A DNA stretch of 64,000 bases, from contig JAXRKN010000042.1 of assembly GCA_038502055.1 (NCBI GenBank), positions 4,655,483-4,719,482 of the forward strand, read 5' to 3'. Positions 12,331 through 24,239 of the stretch are shown piece after piece. Positions within the stretch are counted from its first letter, which is position 1, and each line of letters opens with the position of its first letter. Position numbers and translations under genes: made by a program. The DNA comes from Tanytarsus gracilentus. Its lineage: Eukaryota > Arthropoda > Insecta > Diptera > Chironomidae. Under the pieces are notes generated by a model. That model was not told the origin of the DNA. It did not search any database and worked only from the letters and a program-made list of their open reading frames with translations.

Positions 12331-15300
12331 TTAAGCGAATGTGCCTAATCGTCGCTGCTTGCAATACTGAGTTGCCTGCGAAAATCAAATTAAATGTTAT
12401 AATTTTTAAAAATGAGTCATAATACAGCTTCATACCTTGCACTTTTCAGCGATATTAGTATCCGAACAGAAATGACTTGGGCCCCATGTGCATTCTGAAT
12501 CTCCAACTAAGGCCATGTGTTTCTTAACAACAGCGGCGCACAACATCATTTGCTGACAGATTTCTTTAGGCGGTACAGTGTCTACGAGTGAAATGATCTC
12601 TTCCGCGTATTCATCAATGAACTTTTTGCACTGCTTTGAGATTGATTTAGGCATCACGGAGCAAATATTCTCTACAGCTTGTTTAATCTCATCTTGTGTT
12701 TTTTTATCCTTCAACTGTTGCTCCAATTTATTTAAAACAAATTCACAAAGGACACAAGTTGGCCCGTCTTTAATTGCTTTTGGTGGTTCATTTTGAGTAG
12801 TGAGGGAAACTCTTGACAATTTATTTTCTTGCTGAGTTGGGAAGGATTGAATGGCAACAACATTAACGATAATTGCCTCGTCCTGATTTGAGCAGAGTGT
12901 TAGTTTTTGACATACTTGCTTCGGCGAGAGTTCTTTGGCCAATAAATCAACTATTTCGTCGACATTCTTCTTAACAAAGTTATCGCAAATAACCTCATAA
13001 GCGCGGAATCTTGAACATTCTTTAAGAAGAACATTTTCGACCTGATCTCTGGTCATTCCATTAGTAATTTTATGCTCAGCTCCCCCGATTACTTCAACAC
13101 ACAGCATACATTCTCCCGAATCAGTCACATGTCTACCATTATAAGTAAAATCGGGAATTTCATTGGTGTCGATATCAATGTGTGGAATGTAATCAACTCT
13201 CTCAATTCCAACACGTACCGGCACATCTCCCGCGGTTGCACATAGTGCTATATCTTTACAAATTTCCATTGGAGTAAAGTCAGAAAGTAATTTCTTCAAA
13301 AGCTCTTCGTAGTATGTCTCGACAAAATCATTGCATTGCAATTGGAGCTTTGGTGGTAAACGACTGCAAACTTTCTTTAATGCTCGCTTAGCTTGTTCCT
13401 CACTCTTTTGACTTTCAATATATTTCTGTGCCTCCTCGATGACAAGAACACAAAGTGGACATTGTGGCTTATTTCCAGTATTAATTACAATTGGCTTTGG
13501 TGCAAATATATCGACATCGTCATTGCTCATTTTTGGACACAGCTTTAAGAGGGGACACACTTCACGGGGATCAATTTCTTGAACCAACAATGCAACAACA
13601 GCATCTCCATAGAGATTAACGAAGTCGTGACAGCTCGATCTTATTGATGAAGAAAATTTGTCACACGTTCTTCCAACTATTTCCTTAAACTGATCTTCTC
13701 TTTTGGGATCACTTACTTCCTCTTGCACAAAATGAAGGAAATACTGGCAGACTGTACAAAACGAACCGTGTTCAACTAGATCGTGGCGTGACTTTGCTCC
13801 CATTAGTTTATCAATAGGTAAAATCATCGACCGAATCTCTTCATTTGTAAAGGATTTTTCATTTTCGCCTAGTTTTTGTCGAGGAAATTTCTGATCGGCC
13901 GGTAAGAGAGGCATGTGAGGCATACCTAATGGTGATTCATTAGGGCCTTTTGGACAGACACCAATCATAAAACATGCATTATTAGCGTCAAGATTGTTGA
14001 CGAGTGTCTCATAAATAATTGGATAGTATTGATCGACTAAACCTAGACACTCCTTTTGAAAGCCTTTTGTCTGCTGACAAAGACCCTCCAAAACTTGTTT
14101 AAATTCGCTTTTTGTTGTATTAGTGATCAGGACATCACGTAAATGTTTAACCAACTGGACGCAGAGCTCGCATGGTATATCATCTTTTGGCTTAATAAAT
14201 CCTATATTTGAATTTATCTTAATTTCAATAATCTCGTGTTGATCTGTTCGCTTGTGTTGATGGAATTTAACCGAACAGACACCAGTCATGTGACAAATGT
14301 TCTCGGCTTTTAGATTTTTCGAGAGTTCTTCGTATATTTCATTAAAGTTTGTAATCACCAAGCTTGCGCATGCATCAGAAAAAGATGACAATTGCCCGCA
14401 TGCCGATAAAAATCCATCTAAAACCTCATCACGGCTAGATGATTTGAATTTTGCTGAAATTACGTTGCCAATGTTATTGCACTTTCCGCAATTGAAATTG
14501 GGTTCGTTTTGAGCCTCGTCCTCGTCCTCTTCACTATTTCTAATTTTCATAATTAATTTAATTATTTCTGATTATTTCTAATTATTTTAATTATTTTTGA
14601 TAATTATTATAATTATCTAATTATCAAAAATAATTAGAAATAATTAGAAATAATCGAAAAATATTTTTTCTTATTACTCTTCCAAGAGCTTATCAATTTT
14701 GGCGTTGTTGCAAAGTCCAGCCGTTGAACAAACGACCTATCATGCGAGCATAACAAAATTACAGAAAATTACAAATAAGCGTGCGAATTACAAGGCAATT
14801 TACTCACTTGTGGATTCATTTGTGATGCAAGCGCTTCAACGAGCTCAGGCATGAAATCGTCGGCGAGCTTTTTGCATTCATTAGCGACGACTTTAAGGGG
14901 TATTAAGGCACATGAACCCTCAAAAACTTGCCGAATCTCGTCCATAGTCTCATTGCTCTCGAGTTGATCTCTGGCTTGTTTTACCTAAATTAAAAATTTG
15001 AATAAAATTTGACAGCCTAAAATATTTCATAATTACCATGTCCAAGCAAATTTGACAAATTGAGTCGTTGTCATCTTCCGGAACATGCTGTTTTTCCCAC
15101 ACCGATTTTATACAATGTTTAACTGCTCCACACGATTTGGCATTACTGTTGAAATGAAAAGAGAAAGAAAATATTAGTAATAAAATAGTTTTTTTTTTTT
15201 ATATAATTTTTTTTTTTTTTTTTTAACTTTTTTTAAACTTAAACTAAATTTTGTATTTGCTTTATCAAATATTAAACATATGTATAATACTTGAATGAAT

Positions 15301-16527
15301 TTAATATTGGAATTTAAATCAAATTTGGGTCGTTTTTTTTTTTTGATTTTTTTAACTCTTATTTTTTATTATTTAATTCATTCAAGTATTGATAATTTTT
15401 ATATTTTAAAAAATAAAAATTTATTTTAATTTAAAAATTATAATAAAATTATAATATTTATTTTTTTTTTTATACTCCAAATTAAATTTTTTTTTTTTTT
15501 TGTTTTTTGAATTTTTTTTATTTGGTAACAAATTTTTTTGAAATTATGATTTTGATTGTACGTAATTTCCTTGAGATTCTTGGAGTTTTTTGTTATGTTG
15601 ATTACATTTTTTTTATTATTCTAACAAGAATTAACTCTTTTAAAATTATTATTTATTATTTTGGTAAATGATTTTTTGACTTTTTTTTTTTTGCTGTATG
15701 AAAATGAATTGGGGGTAGACAGTGAGGCGATGATTATCGAGGGAAGAGGGTAAGTGGTGAAGTTGATGGTGTTGAAGTATTGGAGCGCATGTAAGAATTT
15801 TTTTTTAAAATATTTTTTGACCGTTTTTTTTACACAACATCTGTTGCTTCGCAACAGCTGTTGAGGTCAGTCGTGAACGACCGAGAGAAAGAGAGCTAAA
15901 TGAGATTGCGGGAGTAAGAGAGAAGGGAGAAAAATAGCAGATTATATAAATGACGTAGTTAATTGAGCGTTCGTAATAATTTTATTTTTGTCCATTTTGC
16001 GTTCCACAATTTTTTTTAAGCTTTTAAGTGAATAGCGACAAAACATGATACAGTTCTTAATATTATATGAAAATGACAAATTTTCAAAAGTTGACTCATA
16101 TTCATGTATATTAAAAAATAAAAACAAAGAGAATGTAGCGATAACCCAACAACTCGCTCAAGATTATTTTCTGTCCCAATTTTTTCGCAATTTTTTTTAT
16201 AACATTTTTCCAACACAATTTACATCATTTGCACAACACGCATATTTTTTTTTATATGATATGAGTAATTAATTTAATTAATGGACTTACGTGATATTTG
16301 AGCACCAATATCCAGGACCCCAAGTACATTTCTCTCTTCCAACAATGGCTGATGAGGCGGCGAGGGTTGTGCCTGTACATAAGAGAGAGATAAAAATTTA
16401 TAAACAATAATAATAATGACGCCTCTAAATAAATTTGTTAATTGTAAACGGTTTTCTCTTAATAATTAATTAGTCAATGACTCTTACCGAAAAAGAGAGC
16501 ACAAAGAATCGATAGCAAAATATTCAT
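12331..16527 (-). CDS. Sap-r: prosaposin / saposin-related precursor (871 aa, seven saposin-B and two saposin-A domains)
   Basis: Seven exons: 16527-16488, 16372-16291, 15145-15037, 14984-14808, 14736-14678, 14539-12436 and 12375-12331. All phases close; total 2,616 nt. The protein starts with a signal peptide (MNILLSILCALFFG), then a saposin-A domain (CTWGPGYWCSN to CGAVKHC). Seven six-cysteine saposin-B domains follow, beginning at ICQICLDM, NCGKCNN, PCELCVQL, FCTVCQYF, QCPLCVLV, ECMLCVEV and TCVLCEFV. A second saposin-A closes it (CTWGPSHFCSD to ATQYCKQR). In the family the precursor is secreted or sent to lysosomes and cut into saposins that present sphingolipids to hydrolases. The acidic linker EENSEEDEDE joins B1 and B2 across an intron carrying an AT hairpin. 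No domain has lost a cysteine that I could see. Drosophila Sap-r has a similar multi-B layout. Confidence 0.94.
14552..14655. repeat. AATTATTC foldback hairpin in prosaposin intron
   Basis: Both arms are present: CTAATTATT-type motifs facing AATAATTAG motifs, with TTTTTGATAATTATTATAA near the centre. The copy fills most of the intron 14540-14677, and its edge lies within a few bases of the acceptor at 14540-14541. Confidence 0.75.
15146..16290 (-). other. large AT-rich intron of prosaposin
   Basis: 1,145 nt between the first saposin-A exon and the first saposin-B exon; the other introns of this gene are 52-138 nt. It holds long T tracts at 15190-15530 and a short direct/inverted GTTGCTTCGCAACAG motif near 15842. 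Short frames at 15621-16272 on both strands have no recognisable content. I see no extra exon. Confidence 0.6.
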
Positions 16528-16678
16528 TTTCCCTTATTGCTTCATCGACTTCTAGAATTAAAATGAATTAAATTCTTTTTTTGTTCTGAAATTCTGAAAA
16601 AAGTAAATTATGTGCGTCAATTTTGAGGCGAGAGTGTTTGGAGACTTTTTTAAAAATATTATTAACGCTCTTTTTATT

Positions 16679-18800
16679 TTACTTTTTAATTTGTTGCATT
16701 TGATGAATTTTGGGAATTTTTTCATGATCAAATGTACTGTGCAATAAAAGTCCTAGCAATCCCGATCTCGATGCCATTGCCTGTTTAATTTGTCTCTCTT
16801 GTTCGAGTAATTCGTCCATTTTTATCCACTGACGAACTCGCTCCAAATCAATTTCAGCTCGACGAATCTTTTCCCAGCAGTAGTGCTTGAAGCAGGACTT
16901 TTTTGGCGTTCTACAAAACCTGCCGGTCAACTCGAAGACATTTTTTGTAAGAGGACTTCCGCAAACATCAGTATCGAGCACCTTTGATGATCATGATCAA
17001 TATTATTCTAATTATTCCTAATTATTCTAATTATTCCTAATTATTTTCTTAATTTTTTTAAATTTTTTTTTGATTATTAGATAATTAGATAATTAGAATA
17101 ATTAGTTGAAGTTGTCGCGCAGCGAATAAGTGAGATGTGTGTGAAACTTTTATTTAATAAAATCACTTGTAAATCGCAATTTTAAATAAATATTTTTACT
17201 CTAAAATGTCAATAAGAGTTGCACAAATTAGATTTCATTCGAGTTCATTCAATTACAGCTACTATTCGCTGATATCACAACCACCAAAGATCCGATGAGA
17301 TGGAAAAACTAAGGCGACTTTGATGAAAATATTAAATTTTTTCCATTTGCAATTTTCACTTTTGTTTACTATTGACACTTTTCGCTTCAACACACACTAA
17401 CACACATTAACAAAATATAGAGTGAGAGTGAGAGAGAATCGAAAAGTTAAACCCCCTCCCTTTCAAAATTTCAATGGCGGTTACGTTAACCGCAACAATT
17501 TCATTCGAGCGGTCAAAAAAAAATTAAGAAAATTTAAAAAATTAAAAAAATAATTAGGAATAATTAGGATAATTAGGAATAATTAGGAATAATTAGGAAT
17601 AATTAGAATAATTAGGAATAATTCATCGTGGAATTACCTTTGCGTCTTTAGAGTGTTCGGGGCAGAGAACTCGCAATCTTTTGCAGTAAGTTCCATTAAG
17701 GGGATTAAAGAAATCGCAAAACATTGAATTGCCTTCGATGCGTGTCTTAAAAATACTTCCAAAACTCGCTTGGCTTTCATATTTGTTAAAGCATTTTTCC
17801 ATGTGTCTGATGGCTGTTCTTGTATGAATTTCATGACCACAAGTCACACAATACATACTGGATTCATCCTCCCCATCGACGTTTTCCTTGGTCGACTCTT
17901 CGATTGTACATTGCTTTGCAGCTTCAACAATTGAATCAAGTTCACGATGCCGCTTGTCGAGTTCAAAAAGAGTTGCCCTCACAATCTGCTGTTTAGCTCG
18001 ATTCTTTTCCAGTGCCTTTCTATTGAGTTCAGTGGCTAAGCTAGGAGTTACGCTCGCTTCCTGAATTCTCGTTGGGAGTATTTGAAAAATTCGATTTGTC
18101 GCCAATTTCATGCCGCAAACATCCGAGCAATATTTCGATTGAGGACGTGCTGTGTTTCTACACTCTGGCCCTAGGCAGTGACGAAGACCCTCAAGAGCTG
18201 GATTTATGAACAATTCTGGTGTCACTGAGCGCTTACGTTTTCTACAAACAAAATTTAATAAAATTAGTTTATTAACCTGACATTATTGACTTACTTCACA
18301 CGCCCTTCCTTATCCTTTTTATCCTTTGAAATTTTCTTCGAGCTGGATCTTTTTTCACACTTTCCCTTCTTCCCCATTATTTTTGATCGACAGCCATCAC
18401 AATGTCCACACCTAGCGTCCTTGTCTTTCTTCCTCTTAATCACTTCCTTGCTACCAGATGCCACTAGAGCTGGTTGAGTTGATGTTGATGAAGAATATAG
18501 AGAAGATTTGAAAACGGTTCGCATAGTTGGGTCGATTTCGCGGCATCGGTCACAAAAGTATTTTTTAATGTTCTTCGACTCTTTTTCAGTGATTTTAATG
18601 CAATCTCCATGATACCATTCTTCACAAGCGTCACAGCATATCATAAATCGATTTGAATCGAAAGTTCGACAGACACAGTATGAAACAGTAGGATTTTGAT
18701 CTTCTTTCAAAAGTAAGTTCGCGATCTTACTCTTTCTCTCGGGTAAAATATCAAATTGTTTTGCAATCTCCTCCTTTGTCTTGTATTTTTTCCCGTCCAT
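16679..18800 (-). CDS. Cfp1: CFP1/CXXC1, SET1/COMPASS chromatin-binding subunit (470 aa)
   Basis: Exons 18800-18295, 18241-17638 and 16981-16679 join in phase (1,413 nt). CFP1 brings the SET1 H3K4 methyltransferase to promoters through an H3K4me3-reading PHD finger and a CpG-binding CXXC finger. Seen: a PHD finger from YCVCRTFDSNRFMICCDACE to FCDRCRE (about 42-90); a short Cys cluster RCGHCDGCR about residue 130; a basic stretch; the C-terminal SET1-interacting region opening CLGPECRNTARPQSKYCSDV; a coiled coil (LDKRHRELDSIVEAAK); and the closing CWEKIRRAEIDLERVR block shared with vertebrate CXXC1. Odd point: a full CXXC domain needs two CGxCxxC halves plus a KFGG motif, and only one half is present. 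The intron 16982-17637 holds repeat R1. The gene lies 152 bp upstream of the prosaposin start and is transcribed in the same direction, without overlap. Confidence 0.92.
16996..17630. mobile_element. repeat R1 (non-coding element) flanked by AATTATTC arrays, in CFP1 intron
   Basis: A ~400 bp core (17108-17515) sits between a complete AATTATTC hairpin (17002-17105) and a single-arm AATAATTAGG array (17540-17626). The core opens with GAATAAGTGAGATGTGTGTG and closes with GGTTACGTTAACCGCAACAA. Diverged copies are R2 (21657-21895, same orientation) and R3 (24482-24840, opposite). No transposase frame is present, so it is at most a non-autonomous element. Target-site duplication is not clear. Confidence 0.6.
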
Positions 18801-18970
18801 AATGAGTTTGGTGATGATTTTTCTTAAAATTTATTAAATATTTTCAATTTACTGTTTACAAAATTTTATTGTCTCCGAAAGAAAAAAAAAATTCAAAATT
18901 ATTTGTAACGAACTTTTAAAACATGCAAATTTTATTAAACACTCTTAACAATGAAATTGGAGAAAATCAC

Positions 18971-21900
18971 TTAATGTTCACAATCAGACCATCCACAGCT
19001 ATGATCTGCACTGCGAATAGTACAATGAACAGTAGATTTGTATATATCCGATACTTCAATAGTTTCAGTTAATTTAATCTCTGGCGGCGGCTCCACAGAT
19101 TTAATTGATGGTTTACAGAGCAAAACGATATCTTCCAATATGTCTTTGTTTTTTTCAGCCTCGAAGATTTTAATAACTGAGTATTCCTCCGCTGATCTAA
19201 TCAGCTTGTAATTAAAACTTTTTAAGCCATTGTCGGCGAAGAATTTCAAAAAGTCGACGGCATTTGATGAATTTGGATCCAAATCATCCGGCAAATCCAG
19301 TGCACATTTTGCAGCTAAATGAGGAGTGTCGATAACCCATTGATCATTTAAAGCACCAATATCCTTTAAAATTTTCCAATTATTTTAATTATTTCAATTA
19401 TCGCTCTTTGTTTACCTTTAAATTCACGACCTCTGTGTTGCCGTAGTCGATGAATTTGACGTTAATGTTAGCATCAACGATGCGTGAAATTATCGCTCGA
19501 TACCAAAGACCATCGAGCTTGTATTTTGCCATGACGAGTTGATCAATTTTGGGCTCTTCAACAGGAACACGCTTGTACTGTCTGCTGGCAAATAACCGAA
19601 TAATATTTAATGTCGAAGACGTTTCGATTTGCTGAATGTAAAATTCTTTCAAGTGATATATGTAAGTAATAAATGCACATCCAGTTGACAAGATCTGAAG
19701 TTTTTCAACATATTTCAACTTTACCAGCTCATTGAGTACATTATTTTCGCCATCAAAAAGATGAATGGTATTGTATTGTGGTTCACAATCAAGAATTTTA
19801 TAAGTCAACTGTTTACCACATAAATTCATCAAAAATTCGGATGCTTCTTGTTCGTGGTTGGTATTTACGATGCATGAAAGTCGACATCTTATGCCAGAAG
19901 GAAAAGGAACTCTTATATCAACGGGTGCCTCAAATAATTTGATAGAACTGTCAACCCATTCGGTTCTCTTTTTAACTTTTGCCCATTCAATATCGTCAAC
20001 TTTAATAATTGAACCATCATCAATATTTTTAAGGAGTTTCACTTCCTTATTTCCATTTTTCTCAACGTCTATTAAAACAGCTCCAACTTTCATATGCTTT
20101 TCTCGATCGTAAACCTCAAAGACATCCTTGAAAATTAAGTTTTCCCTCTTAAGTATCGATCCATCATCAATGTTTCTCAAGGTTTGCACCTCCTTGTTGT
20201 TAATTTTTTCAGTCTTAAGTAACACAACTCGGATCCACATCTTAATTTCAGGATCTTGAACCACATAGACATCATTTTCTTTGGCTCTTGAAACTTCAGT
20301 GAGACCCTGTATGAAAAATGAAAAAGATAATTAGGATAATTATTCTAATTATTCTAAATATCTAATTATCAAAATAATTAGGAAAACTTAAAAATAATTA
20401 GAATAATTAGGATAATAATAACTAACAATTTTCTTAACAAAATACTGCCATTGATTAACCATGGTTTCGAGTTGCGGCATATTAGCAATCAATTGAATGG
20501 TAAAATCATTAACGTTTAAAACATGAGATATGCGACAAAAATCAATGTTTTCGTCTTGTGTGATAGACCATTCTGAGTCAAGTTCATCCCAGCCATTATT
20601 TTTGCTTATGGGACCTTGAGATTTCTCTGCTGAATCCAAAATAACAACGTTGTACACGCCATTCTCGTAGCTTTGAATATTGATGTTAATTTCTTTGCCA
20701 TAGAGTTTAGAGAGACTTTTGGTTCTAAAGTAATCTTCACTCTCATTCAAGCAACATAAATATGCGGCAGGCGGATGCTTTAAAATTTTTTCAACTATTA
20801 CTCCTACATCTTTATGATTAACTTTGTAGATGGTGCCATAATCAATTAGTTGAACCTCGCTCAGCAGCGGTGAAATGCGTTTGAGAAATTTTCCACGATG
20901 AAATTTATCTTGAATTTTTACACTACAAACATTACCAGGAGAAGGACACTTCAACTCGCAAGCATTTAAAGTTTCCAGCTGTTTCTCATAGTAAGCAACG
21001 CAACTCTCTTTCTCAATTAAAGTGACGTAGAAATTATTTGCCGATTCAATGGCACTGATCTCAACTTTATAGTTTCCTGGCTTTAAAATAAATTGCTTGG
21101 GATAAGTGAGAGAGCGTGGATCGTAAGCCTTTAATAAATTCAAGATTAGAACATCGTCAGCAGTATCTTTAAGCGAGCATAACTGGATATCTGATCTTGA
21201 CGACGATAAAACAGTGAGTTTGAGATTACGATTATGAGTCAAATAGCGAAAATAAAACTTCATTTCTTCCTCATCGAGTTGGGTGGCACTCTCGACATCT
21301 TTCAATGCCTTTATCAACCAAATGGACTTTAACCTGTTGATTATCGACACTTTTCACAATGCCACGAAGAGCGTCTAGTCTCTTTAAATTGTTATTGTTG
21401 ACCAGCGTGATGACTTTTGTTCCAATCGATGGAGTACTGCCAGCTAAAGGAGATAGAGCAGCCTCGCGCAAAAGCTCTTCGTGTGCTTTGTACTTTTTAA
21501 TTTTTTCAGTCGACACAAATTCAACATAAAAGTTCTTCGGACCATCTTTGCATTCCAGAATTTTTACATCGTGCTCTCTGCAAAACATTTTCCTAATTAT
21601 TTTTGTTATTTTTGATAACTATTATAATTATCTTTTCCTTTTTTCTCTCTATACATACTGTCGCATAAGTGAGATGTGTGTGAAATTTTAAAGATCGATG
21701 AGGTGAAAAAGGCAAAGCGACTTTGATGAAAAATATTTAATATTTTGATTTTTCACGTTTGTTTACTTTTGACACTTCTCGCTTCGAAAAAAAGGAAAAA
21801 GATTATGCGAAAAGTCAAAGCCCCATTTCAGAATTCAAAATTTGAATGGCTGTTACGTTAACCGCGACAATTTCATTAGAGGCGAAAATTAGAGATTCTG

Positions 21901-22560
21901 GCAAAATTTCCCTATAAAGGCGAGGTTCTTCAAAATTAGAAAGCTGGTTCAGCTGATCACTGACTGAACATGGACGGAAGATTTCAGCACAAATTGGATC
22001 GCTCAGTATAAAATCGTTCACAAAGCAAGTCCCTTTAATTTCAATATGAGCAAGCGACAGAGGTGGAATCTAGATGATAATAATAGACTAATATAGTAGT
22101 TTATGTTGTGAATTATAAATAAATTATTTTATGTACCTCTCCTGCGATTTTAAGGCCAACAATTTTGTTGTGAAGAAGACTGTTGATTTTATTTTTAATT
22201 TTATCACGGTAATTGTGCACATTTGTGTCTATCATGATTCCAGCGATGTAAAAGGGCTTGCATAAAGGAAGCAGTGAGTAAAAGAAGTTAGTTTCTGGTA
22301 TGAATCTCAAGAGATTTACAGGAAATGAAGCGATAAATCCACTATCAATAAAATAAAGAGTTGCCTTCTCATTATCAATTATATCGATGACACGGCACCG
22401 GTGAACTACCCCTTCCGTTTTGACCATACATAAATCGCCAACTTTCTGAAAGTAGGGGCACTTGATATTCTGAACAAAAATCTTGAGAAAAGACTTTTTA
22501 ATGCGAACTTCCGTAATTTTAACCAATCTAACATCAACTTTTGTTTTAAAAGTTTTTCTT
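18971..22560 (-). CDS. multi-Tudor-domain protein, piRNA-pathway type, with a frameshift and uncertain 5' end
   Basis: Exons seen: 22137 up to ~22,530-22,560 (start unresolved), 22069 to about 21857, 21577 (or 21573) to 20427, 20306-19416 and 19363-18971; the last introns close in phase. Four Tudor-like domains are visible, around CMVKTEGVVHRCRVIDI, VKVHLVDKGIE, VKIQDKFHRGKFLKRISP and YKLDGLWYRAIISRI followed by VKFIDYGNTE. Tudor domains bind symmetrically dimethylated arginine, and multi-Tudor proteins of this size usually scaffold germline piRNA complexes; the closest architecture I can suggest is RNF17/Qin, without the RING end. Odd points: an extra base at about 21,296-21,304 shifts the frame inside the second Tudor domain; the exon edge near 21,857 is shared with dispersed repeat R2/R3; no in-frame start codon could be joined upstream. 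It may be a recent pseudogene, or the shift may be a sequencing error in a run of A. Confidence 0.6.
20325..20416. repeat. AATTATTC foldback hairpin in Tudor-gene intron
   Basis: Inverted AATTATTCTAATTATT and AATAATTAGAATAATTAGG arms fill most of the intron 20307-20426, as in the RRM and prosaposin genes. Confidence 0.7.
21592..21895. mobile_element. repeat R2 with short AATTATC hairpin, at the Tudor-gene intron/exon edge
   Basis: Core 21657-21895 is a shortened, diverged copy of R1 and R3: GTGAGATGTGTGTGAA at one end, GGTTACGTTAACCGC-like sequence at the other end. In the Tudor gene, the last ~35 coding bases of exon 22069-21857 (NEIVAVNVTA in translation) lie inside the repeat, so the repeat either supplied the splice donor or picked up the exon edge. 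Confidence 0.55.
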
Positions 22561-22673
22561 TTAGCGCTTTACCTGATGCTGCATTATTCCTTCATCCATC
22601 ATAGATGATGATATTGACTTTTATAAATTTTAAAACTTAATTAAAGAAGAAATTTATGGTAAATATTAAAATA

Positions 22674-23720
22674 ACTTGAGATTCAACAATTGCATGATGG
22701 TTACTTGTTCAAAAGTACAAACACAATTAACGTTTATCTTGCCTCAAATATTAAATAACTTAAATTTGTAGGATCGTTCAATTGCGGTTTGGGACATAAC
22801 GTCTCCAAAGGAAATAACTCTTCGGCGTGTGCTAGTTGGACATCGAGCCGCTGTTAATGTTGTAGACTTTGATGAAAAGTATATCGTATCGGCCTCTAGA
22901 GATAGGACAGGAGATTAAGGTCTGAAGATCAAAATTTAATTTTTTTCGTCCATAATTGTTTTGTAACTGTTTGATTATTAAATAACAAATGATATCTAAT
23001 ATGTACTTAAAAATTATAATTTAGGTGTGGAGCACTTCATCTTGTGAATTCATTCGGACACTAAATGAACGTGGTATTGCCTGTCTTCAATATAGAGATC
23101 GTCTTGTGGTGAGCGGAAGCTCTGATAATTCAATTCGCCTATGGGACATTGAATGTGGAGCTTGTCTACGAGTCCTTGAAGGACACGAGGAATTAGTTTG
23201 TTGTATTCGCTTCGATTCAAAACGAATTGTGAGTGGAGCGTATGATGGAAAAATCAAAGTGTGGGATCTTGTTGGTGCATTAGATCCACGAGCACAACCA
23301 ACTCTCTCTGTATAAAAACATTAAATGTAAGCAGAAAAAATATTACATATTGATTTGTTACCTATACTCCTTTCTATTTTTTAAGGAACACACAGGCCGA
23401 GTATTTAGACTACAGTTTGATGAATTTCAAATTGTATCCAGCTCTCACGACGATACCATTCTCATATGGGACTTCTTGAATTATTCACAGGAGAGTACAG
23501 ACTCTTCAGGAAGTAGGAATGTTAATAATAGTTCCTTAGCAATGAATAACTCTACTAATGGTGACGCTTCTGCAGTTGCACGGAGTCCATCTCGTAAGTA
23601 ACCTTTATGCAATCATCAACAGACAATAATAATTGTTTTCTCAATCTTTCACCAATGGAATGAATGTGATGATTTGATATGATATATTTATAATTTATAC
23701 ATACAACATATATTTGATCT
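22674..23720 (+). pseudogene. slimb/beta-TrCP pseudogene copy A (C-terminal WD40 exons)
   Basis: Three WD40 exons of a Slimb (F-box/WD40 substrate receptor of SCF ubiquitin ligase) are recognisable: 22772 to ~22,918 (SIAVWDITSPKEITLRRVLV), 23025-23315 (IACLQYRDRLVVSGSSDNSI) and 23386-23601 (GRVFRLQFDEFQIVSSSHDD). The copy starts abruptly in the exon ending NNGMMVTCSK. Lesions: four extra bases turn the expected DRTIK into DRTGD-stop; the GHK of LNGHKRG is replaced by a single E; and the exon at 23025 shifts frame into a stop after PTLSV. Peptide identity to fly Slimb is otherwise very high, so decay is recent. No F-box or N-terminal dimerisation region is present. Confidence 0.85.
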
Positions 23721-24135
23721 GGTACACATTTCATTGATTTTTAATAGGAAAAAAACTGTTTAAAATTTGAAAAAAATATTTTTGGGATGCTTTGTGCCCT
23801 AGTTTCAAATATAATAGTTCAAAATAAATTTTGCATGACTCCGAAGTGCACTTTTGCGAAGGGACTATAACTTCGTAGTTAATTTTTCTATCGATAATTT
23901 TTCTGATCGACTAAAATCGATTCGAGTCGATCGATGATTTTTGATTTTTATAGCGTAACCCACACAAGGTGTGGTAACGCTTATATGCTCGTGATTCCGT
24001 CCGTTCCATCGAGATCTCGGCTCCTGGACCAGCTAGAGACTTCGGGTTTTCGCCAGATGGTAGGTCGTAGGGTCTATATTAGCCCATTTTAGAAATTTTT
24101 TGGGTCATGACTATGGGTCGTGCCATGGACGGCCA
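23700..24135. mobile_element. fragments of two DNA elements after copy A
   Basis: 23703-23890 matches the interior of the TA-flanked inverted-repeat element at 55165-55370 (both end in CATAACTTCGTAGTTAATTT or close to it). 23952-24130 starts GCGTAACCCACACAAGG and continues through a CGTCCGT run; it is the reverse complement of the right end of the element inserted in copy B (26600-26787). Both pieces lack coding sequence. Confidence 0.65.
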
Positions 24136-24239
24136 TAATATTCCTAATTATCCTAATTATTTCTAATTATTCTAATTATTCCTAATTATTTTTTTTGATA
24201 ATTAGATAATTATTCGAGATAATTATGATAATTTCCTCG

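Noticed and set aside
15621..16272. Several 61-77 codon frames on both strands in the prosaposin intron
   Set aside because: Poly-T/poly-A driven, overlapping on both strands, and not needed for the phase-consistent prosaposin splice.
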